A stretch of 11,007 nt of DNA from positions 1 through 11,007 of the forward strand of contig CALDOC010000119.1 in assembly GCA_937914675.1 (NCBI GenBank). Direction: 5' to 3'. The DNA is from an uncultured Sulfurimonas sp. GTDB taxonomy: Bacteria > Campylobacterota > Campylobacteria > Campylobacterales > Sulfurimonadaceae. Below are positions 6,951 to 11,007 of the stretch, piece after piece (the stretch's first letter is position 1; each line of letters opens with the position of its first letter). The position numbers and the translations under genes are program-made. The notes beneath the pieces were generated by a model, which saw only the letters and a list, made by a program, of their open reading frames with translations, had not been told where the DNA came from and did no database searches.

Positions 6951-7952
6951 TTATATATTGATATTTAATTTAATGCCAATAACTTCGTTTAGACCTTGAG
7001 AACGTATCTCTTCTTCTAGATGTATGGAAGCGTTTTTATAAACGCTGCTCAAAGATGAATTGTATCTCTCTTTTAATATAAGTGACTTTCCACCTATATT
7101 ATTCCCATTGTCAAAAACGCCAATGTTTAGCGTTAAAACCGCTATTGATATGCTTTGATTGGTAATATTGTCAGTAGTTGATAACTTTATATGTATTGCG
7201 TTCTCTTTTGAATTTGAAATATTAAAGCTATTTTGGGCTAAGTAATCTTTAATTTTTTTAACAAAAATAGATGATTTCTCATCGCCACTTACATAGAATT
7301 TAAGCTTATTCGATTCCATTAAGAACTCTTGTTTTTTAGAAGAGACATAATTCAAATTCAATTGCTGAGAAAAACTTTTATCAAGTTGAGACAACATCAA
7401 TATAGTAGGAACAAGATTATTCGCTCTTTGTGACAACTCTTGTTTTGCATTGTATCTACTTAAAGAATCTTGATTCTTCAGAGCGTCAAACTTTTGTTGT
7501 ATATCTTGTTTTTCTACTTCTAAATTACTTTTGAGACCGCTGATGAACTTTTGTTTATCCGTCTCAATCATAACGGCGAATTCATTGTAACTGATTCTAA
7601 AAGATTTCACTACCCTATAGTTATTAATCTTTATTTTAGAAATATCGGCTTTGATATTACTTTTAACGCTAAGAGTCGAGTATGAGTTTTCTACTTTTTG
7701 ATTGCTTTCGAAAGATGATTCTATTGTCGTGCCAAGTCTTGAGACCATGTCCGTCAATGCCGCTTTTATAGCGCTATCTCTATCTTTTTCAACCGCCATG
7801 CCAAACATTTTTGTTTGCGTGTCATTGGGAAGAACGCTGTTAACCCATTCGGGAGTAGGAACGACTTTTTCAACTGGAGAAGGGGCTTTTCCCCCACATC
7901 CAGTCATAAAAGACATGAAGACCATGGAAATGGAAATAATAAATAAATTCAT
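6951..7952 (-). CDS. LPP20-like outer-membrane-type lipoprotein
   Basis: This 333-residue predicted lipoprotein has a signal peptide (1-18: MNLFIISISMVFMSFMTG) and lipidated cysteine C19. The following segment 'PTPEWVNSV' (32-40), then 'FGMAVEKDRDSAIKAALTDM' (50-69), resembles the start of LPP20/FlgP-type domains (P-x-W-V, then a strand and an alanine-rich helix). The rest is not recognised: it has a Gln/Lys-rich helical stretch (about 145-185) and a beta-rich C-terminal region. The frame is open back to a TTG at 8000, and an ATG at 7988 also exists. Both lie inside the upstream gene and would give an unusually long charged n-region. The ATG at 7952, four bases after the upstream stop, gives a standard lipoprotein signal, but has no clear Shine-Dalgarno, so translation probably depends on coupling. 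Function unknown; it likely works with the CsgG-like protein. Confidence 0.72.
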   Translation of the reverse strand: MNLFIISISMVFMSFMTGCGGKAPSPVEKVVPTPEWVNSVLPNDTQTKMFGMAVEKDRDSAIKAALTDMVSRLGTTIESSFESNQKVENSYSTLSVKSNIKADISKIKINNYRVVKSFRISYNEFAVMIETDKQKFISGLKSNLEVEKQDIQQKFDALKNQDSLSRYNAKQELSQRANNLVPTILMLSQLDKSFSQQLNLNYVSSKKQEFLMESNKLKFYVSGDEKSSIFVKKIKDYLAQNSFNISNSKENAIHIKLSTTDNITNQSISIAVLTLNIGVFDNGNNIGGKSLILKERYNSSLSSVYKNASIHLEEEIRSQGLNEVIGIKLNINI

Positions 7953-7956
7953 TGAT

Positions 7957-9021
7957 TTATTTTGCTTGCATTTGTCTTTTAGCTTCATCTCTTTTTTCAA
8001 TTAGGCCGTCTATTCTGTTAATCGCCAAATTAATCTCTTCAACTGGTTGAACAGTTTGCTTGTCAGCTAAAACGTACAACTCTTTTGCTTTGTCAAAATC
8101 ACCCGTTGCTTCGTAAATAACGCCCAAATCATAGTCTACGGCATAGCTCTTGCCATCAAATTCTCTCATTAATTTTTCTAAATAACTTTTGGCTCTATCA
8201 TAACGAGCGGCTTTGATAAAAGCTAACGCGGCTTCAAACTCCATGCCTTGTTTATTGCCTACGTTATCGAGTTCAATATCTTCTAGCAACGTAACGTTAA
8301 AATATACATAGTTAGGAGTCAATTTATATACAAATTCTTGAGCTATTGATGACGCCAATGAATTTAACGCTTGTCCTTTTGATAGTATTTGTTTTGGTCC
8401 ACTATCCATTGTAAGCAAACCTAACGTTGTCTGGCCAGCTTTACATGAGTCGGCGCTATAATTTTTACTAATTGTATCTCCGTAAATTATTGATCCCGTT
8501 TCAACGTTTACTATGTTGATGTTAACCGCTACAGAAGCTTGCGTTGTCTTACAAGTCACTTTATAATATCTGTACTGCGCGCACTCGCCGCTATCTTTAT
8601 AATATTTTAGACACTTTTCTCTATCTTCTTGATAAGTGCCGCTTTCAGCGTTCGCTGAAGTCACTTCACCATTAATAATAGCTTGAGCCCCAATGAGTTT
8701 ACCAACTTTTGAGCTTGTAGATTCATCCATCAACTCTGAAGATTGTAATTTTTGCTCCGCAATTACCTTTGCCATGTCTTTTCTGCTTAGAACGGTAAAA
8801 TATCTCTCTTTGTCCAACTGTTGCTTTGCAATTTCAGATTCTATTTTCCCAGATATGCCAACCGAATCATTTTTAAAGTTACTTACGGCAACTTTTTTCT
8901 TAACCGCCATTTCGCCAACTTCAGCTGGCTGAAGAGCTTTAATCCTCACTTTTTGAGCACATCCAGTTGAGAACATGGTGGCTGCCAATACTAATAATCC
9001 TATTTTGATAGAATTTTTCAT
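7957..9021 (-). CDS. CsgG-like lipoprotein with C-terminal TPR repeats
   Basis: This 354-residue predicted lipoprotein has a signal peptide (1-20) and C21 after FSTG. Residues about 40-235 match a CsgG-type fold: 'KKKVAVSNFKNDS', 'LDKERYFTVLSRKDMAKVIAEQ', 'GKLIGAQAIINGEV' and 'VAVNINIVNVETGSIIYGDTISK'. C-terminal to it (about 258-322) are two TPR-like helical pairs ('AALAFIKAARYDRAKSYLEKL', 'YDLGVIYEATGDFDKAKELY'). Four extra cysteines (137, 147, 157, 193) sit in or near the part that forms the membrane hairpins in true CsgG. Curli subunit or accessory genes are not in the window. CsgG-like/LPP20-like pairs elsewhere are tied to flagellar outer-membrane structures (FlgO/FlgP) or to envelope functions, so curli secretion should not be assumed. 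The ATG has AAGGA six bases upstream, and the stop lies four bases before the next start. Confidence 0.82.
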   Translation of the reverse strand: MKNSIKIGLLVLAATMFSTGCAQKVRIKALQPAEVGEMAVKKKVAVSNFKNDSVGISGKIESEIAKQQLDKERYFTVLSRKDMAKVIAEQKLQSSELMDESTSSKVGKLIGAQAIINGEVTSANAESGTYQEDREKCLKYYKDSGECAQYRYYKVTCKTTQASVAVNINIVNVETGSIIYGDTISKNYSADSCKAGQTTLGLLTMDSGPKQILSKGQALNSLASSIAQEFVYKLTPNYVYFNVTLLEDIELDNVGNKQGMEFEAALAFIKAARYDRAKSYLEKLMREFDGKSYAVDYDLGVIYEATGDFDKAKELYVLADKQTVQPVEEINLAINRIDGLIEKRDEAKRQMQAK

Positions 9022-9057
9022 TTATATTCCTTTTTTTTGATTTTTTGATTTTACTGT

Positions 9058-9085
9058 ATTAACCTTAAATTAACCCTAAATAACG
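9058..9085. repeat. Phased ATTAACC direct repeats upstream of the CsgG-like gene
   Basis: ATTAACC occurs exactly at 9058-9064 and again at 9069-9075, 11 bp apart. A weaker copy (AATAACG) occurs at 9079-9085, ten bases further. The near-helical spacing puts all copies on the same face of the DNA. They lie 37-64 bp upstream of the CsgG-like start, where a promoter would be expected, and could be an operator or a curved-DNA element. No convincing -10/-35 pair for this gene was found. Confidence 0.4.
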
Positions 9086-9129
9086 GTTGTTCAAAATAAT
9101 GCGAATATCTAAATTCTTTTCTCTTTCGC

Positions 9130-9158
9130 TTGACATATAAATTGATTTTGCCTATAAT
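9130..9158 (+). promoter_or_regulatory. Consensus sigma-70 promoter for the tRNA operon
   Basis: TTGACA (9130-9135) and TATAAT (9153-9158) both match the consensus at every base and are separated by the optimal 17 bp. Transcription should start near 9165, about 20 bases before the mature tRNA-Lys end. This strength fits a stable-RNA gene and is unusual for Campylobacterota, where -35 boxes are often weak. Confidence 0.92.
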
Positions 9159-9164
9159 TTCAGC

Positions 9165-9180
9165 CTCTTAACATTAAGAG
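9165..9180 (+). other. Inverted repeat at the start of the tRNA transcript
   Basis: CTCTTA (9165-9170) and TAAGAG (9175-9180) are perfect reverse complements around a four-base ACAT loop. The repeat begins at the predicted transcription start and ends five bases before tRNA-Lys. In the precursor RNA it would form a small 5' leader hairpin; as DNA it is a palindrome at the start site. Confidence 0.5.
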
Positions 9181-9185
9181 ATTAA

Positions 9186-9261
9186 GTCTTGTTAGCTCAG
9201 CTGGTAGAGCACGTCACTTTTAATGATGTGGCCGATGGTTCGAATCCATCACAGGACACCA
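9186..9261 (+). tRNA. tRNA-Lys (anticodon TTT)
   Basis: A complete cloverleaf can be drawn. The acceptor is GTCTTGT/ACAGGAC with one U-G pair. The D-arm is GCTC/GAGC. The anticodon stem is CGTCA/TGATG with one G-U pair, and its loop CTTTTAA carries TTT at 9219-9221. The variable loop is TGGCC, and the T-arm is GATGG-TTCGAAT-CCATC. The discriminator A is followed by an encoded CCA. It is the first gene of a two-tRNA transcript. Confidence 0.96.
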
Positions 9262-9273
9262 CACTACGTATTT

Positions 9274-9348
9274 GGCCCCGTCGTCTAGCGGTCAGGATCC
9301 ATGGTTTTCATCCATGTCACAGGAGTTCAATTCTCCTCGGGGTCACCA
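9274..9348 (+). tRNA. tRNA-Glu (anticodon TTC)
   Basis: A complete cloverleaf can be drawn. The acceptor is GGCCCCG/CGGGGTC with one G-U pair. The D-arm starts GTCT and contains the typical AGCGGTCAGGA. The anticodon stem is CATGG/CCATG, with loop TTTTCAT giving TTC at 9307-9309. The T-arm is AGGAG-TTCAATT-CTCCT. The discriminator A is followed by an encoded CCA. It lies 12 bases after tRNA-Lys and is presumably cotranscribed. A T-run (9353-9358) follows, but no separate terminator hairpin is visible. Confidence 0.95.
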
Positions 9349-9417
9349 AATATTTTTTAAATCTTCTCAAAAAACACTCAACTTAATTCTTTTGTTAACT
9401 CTTTATTTCTTCATTGA

Positions 9418-10824
9418 CTATAGTTGCACTGGTATAAATATTTGATGATATTCATCAAGTTTGTAATATAACTTTTCGCTGTCCGTAGAAAATATTGAAA
9501 GCATTCTAGGTCTAATTAGTTTATTTGTAAATGGAAGTATTTGAATAAAATTCTCTTTTTTCTTTAAAACTCGTATTGGGTTTTCATTCTCTTTCATCAC
9601 TTTAATCGTCTTTGAAAATATAGTTGAAAGATTGTTGTAGTGTTCTATTACTTGTTCCCTTGCGTCTTGATGTTCACTCATATAGTTGTGAAGTTCAATA
9701 TTTAAATTCATCTGTTCGGATATGTCAAAGATGGTTGAGGATATTTTTTCCAAATCGCGGTTATCCGAAAGTATAAGCCCAACGTCTTTGAGAGTTGAAA
9801 ATTCTTTATTAGAAATCTTAAGTATGGGAATATGCGCGCCATAAAGAGTCTTTCGCACTTTATAATCCGCAAACATCTCTTTAGAAACTACCACCAAGCC
9901 AATATGATAAAATTTCATATCTTTATAAAAAAGAGCCGCAAAATCAACGCTATCATAATCAATCTCCACAACGACGTTTAAATCTCTATGTCCTTTAATA
10001 TATTGCAACATCTCAATGTTAGAAGGATTCACAACCTTAATAATTAAATCATGCTTGAACGTTTTATGCCCGTATACCGCATGTCTGACTAACTCTTTTA
10101 TAGTTGAGTGATCTACAATGTTCATATCAATGAATAAGTACAAGTTAGAGCCAAAGGGTTCGGGAAACTGCCCAAGTTCACGTTTAATGGCGCGGTAAAC
10201 GGATTTTAGCACTGCGGGATCGCCTACCAAAAGAAGCAAATCGTTTGGTTGAATCATTCTTCTTCTTGAAGGTATTATCAGTTTTCTATTTCTGTATATG
10301 GCGACGATTTTCCAATTGTTTTGCTCTATGACTCCAATGTGCTTATAAACGAACGAACTTCCAAATGGTACTAGAACTTCCATTATTTCACCCTCTCCCA
10401 TTCCTACGTTTTGGGCGATAACGGGTACGTTTGGAAGATAATCTATTAATCTCGAAGCTAAAATTTCATTTGTGTTAATGAGAATGACGTTAGGGTCTTC
10501 GTTCTTTAAGTTCCACTGATTTAACACTACGACGCGAAGCTGTTTTTTGATGGTTCTAATGTTTTTAATTGTATTTTCGACGTCAATCATCGAATCCATC
10601 GCAATCAAAACTTGCACAAATTCCATCTTAAGCAAATTAGCAAGCTTATATAAGCTTGTTGGATCAAATTCATAAAATTTAAATTTTGCTGGATTTATAT
10701 TTTTAAAAACTTTCTCTTTAGTTTGCACGATATAGTAGATGTTTTCACTGCTATGCGTTTCTAAAGTTCTTTGAATGAAGTGTTCACCAATATTTCCATG
10801 GCTAATGATTAAAATTTTTTTCAT
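9418..10824 (-). CDS. COG3400-type TrkA-like NAD-binding/RCK protein
   Basis: This 468-residue soluble protein has an N-terminal TrkA-N-like Rossmann region (1-135) starting 'KKILIISHGNIGE'. The glycine motif is reduced to G10-x-x-G13. A TrkA-C/RCK-C-like domain follows at about 143-216 ('GEIMEVLVPFG', 'WKIVAIYRNRKLIIPSRRRMIQPNDLLLLVGD'). The C-terminal half has a second alternating strand/helix region (about 226-345) and a helical, basic tail that I do not recognise. Such domains normally bind nucleotides and gate K+ channels or transporters, but there is no channel segment in this protein or window, so a partner is unknown. The ATG at 10824 has AGG five bases upstream, and that AGG overlaps the stop codon of the preceding gene. 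The family name rests on my recollection of Campylobacterota annotation. Confidence 0.82.
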   Translation of the reverse strand: MKKILIISHGNIGEHFIQRTLETHSSENIYYIVQTKEKVFKNINPAKFKFYEFDPTSLYKLANLLKMEFVQVLIAMDSMIDVENTIKNIRTIKKQLRVVVLNQWNLKNEDPNVILINTNEILASRLIDYLPNVPVIAQNVGMGEGEIMEVLVPFGSSFVYKHIGVIEQNNWKIVAIYRNRKLIIPSRRRMIQPNDLLLLVGDPAVLKSVYRAIKRELGQFPEPFGSNLYLFIDMNIVDHSTIKELVRHAVYGHKTFKHDLIIKVVNPSNIEMLQYIKGHRDLNVVVEIDYDSVDFAALFYKDMKFYHIGLVVVSKEMFADYKVRKTLYGAHIPILKISNKEFSTLKDVGLILSDNRDLEKISSTIFDISEQMNLNIELHNYMSEHQDAREQVIEHYNNLSTIFSKTIKVMKENENPIRVLKKKENFIQILPFTNKLIRPRMLSIFSTDSEKLYYKLDEYHQIFIPVQL

Positions 10825-10830
10825 GCTTAC

Positions 10831-11007
10831 CTATCTCTTTGTCGCGTCTTGAGATTTAATCCACATCTCTTTTGTCGCTTTGCCCCATACTTTATCCGTG
10901 AAGTACCCTGTAATTTTTATCATGCTTTTTGTCCCCTCGGCGGACGTAAAAGACCTGCCCTCGTCCCATGTTTCAAACACGGAGCCATTCAAATCACTGT
11001 ATATTAC
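10831..11007 (-). CDS. Unrecognised protein, C-terminal 58 residues only
   Basis: An open frame enters from the right edge and ends at TAG (10831-10833), six bases before the TrkA-like start. The visible end reads VIYSDLNGSVFETWDEG... and closes with WGKATKEMWIKSQDATKR. The pattern of short strands (N-G-S-V-F-E-T-W-D-E-G, then I-K-I-T-G-Y-F, then M-W-I-K) is loosely like a bacterial SH3-type barrel end, but this is a weak impression. The tight spacing and the shared ribosome-binding region imply cotranscription and perhaps coupled function with the TrkA-like gene. Confidence 0.7.
   Translation of the reverse strand, partial: VIYSDLNGSVFETWDEGRSFTSAEGTKSMIKITGYFTDKVWGKATKEMWIKSQDATKR

Noticed and set aside
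7953..8000. Longer start (TTG at 8000 or ATG at 7988) for the LPP20-like gene
   Set aside because: It overlaps the upstream gene by over 30 bases and gives a long charged leader before the lipoprotein signal; the ATG at 7952 is four bases after the upstream stop. The choice is not certain, since the later start lacks a clear Shine-Dalgarno.
7957..9021. Curli secretion channel CsgG proper
   Set aside because: No curli subunit or accessory genes are visible, and the protein has C-terminal TPRs and extra cysteines that true CsgG lacks.
9189..9386. Plus-strand open frame of 65 codons
   Set aside because: It runs straight through both tRNA genes, and its codons are tRNA sequence; no ribosome binding site or protein-like pattern.
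9349..9417. Intrinsic terminator for the tRNA operon
   Set aside because: A T-run is present at 9353-9358 but no independent hairpin precedes it other than the tRNA itself.
1..11007. CRISPR array, insertion sequence, prophage or tRNA-associated integrated element
   Set aside because: No regularly spaced repeats, terminal inverted repeats, transposase or integrase frame, nor a duplicated tRNA 3' end was seen; the region reads as ordinary chromosome.

Overview
The window looks like a chromosomal segment of a Campylobacterota (epsilonproteobacterial) genome, most like the Sulfurimonas/Sulfuricurvum group. This placement rests on gene content (the COG3400-type TrkA-like protein, the LPP20-like/CsgG-like lipoprotein pair, an epsilon-type DUF58 protein) and on base composition, not on a database match. 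Nearly every gene lies on the minus strand; only two tRNA genes lie on the plus strand. I see no insertion sequence, phage gene, CRISPR array or integrase. No stretch over 300 bases lacks a gene; the longest gaps are 9022-9185 and 6833-6949.

Layout, read in the direction of minus-strand transcription (right to left). At the right edge is the C-terminal end of an unrecognised protein (10831-11007). It is closely followed by a COG3400/TrkA-like Rossmann protein (9418-10824). A plus-strand tRNA-Lys(TTT)/tRNA-Glu(TTC) pair (9186-9348) follows, driven by a perfect-consensus sigma-70 promoter. Next is a two-gene lipoprotein unit: a CsgG-like protein with C-terminal TPRs (7957-9021) and an LPP20-like lipoprotein (6951-7952). 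After a 9-bp-stem hairpin comes a tightly packed six-gene Bat ('aerotolerance') operon (428-6832): MoxR AAA+ ATPase, DUF58 protein, small DUF4381-like membrane protein, BatA (VWA), a BatB-BatC fusion (VWA plus TPR plus charged tail) and BatD. The left edge holds the N-terminal third or so of RadA, which has its own probable promoter.

In the Bat operon adjacent genes overlap by 1, 1, 8 and 17 bp, or are 9 bp apart, so translational coupling and fixed stoichiometry are likely. From family knowledge, MoxR ATPases act as chaperone-like partners of VWA proteins. BatA, BatB and BatD are inner-membrane proteins whose VWA, TPR and beta-rich domains face the periplasm, while DUF58 and MoxR are cytoplasmic. 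The window therefore encodes a complete membrane-spanning MoxR-VWA complex whose molecular substrate is still unknown in general.

The points most worth a second look are the loss of MIDAS metal ligands in the DUF58 protein, the BatB-BatC fusion with an internal signal-like helix and a 110-residue Lys/Asp/Glu/Ser tract, the extra cysteines in the CsgG-like protein, the unknown C-terminal half of the TrkA-like protein, and the control regions around 9058-9180. Four gene starts in this annotation depend on start-codon choice: batD, the LPP20-like gene, batA, and the TTG start of DUF58. The reasons are given in each entry.
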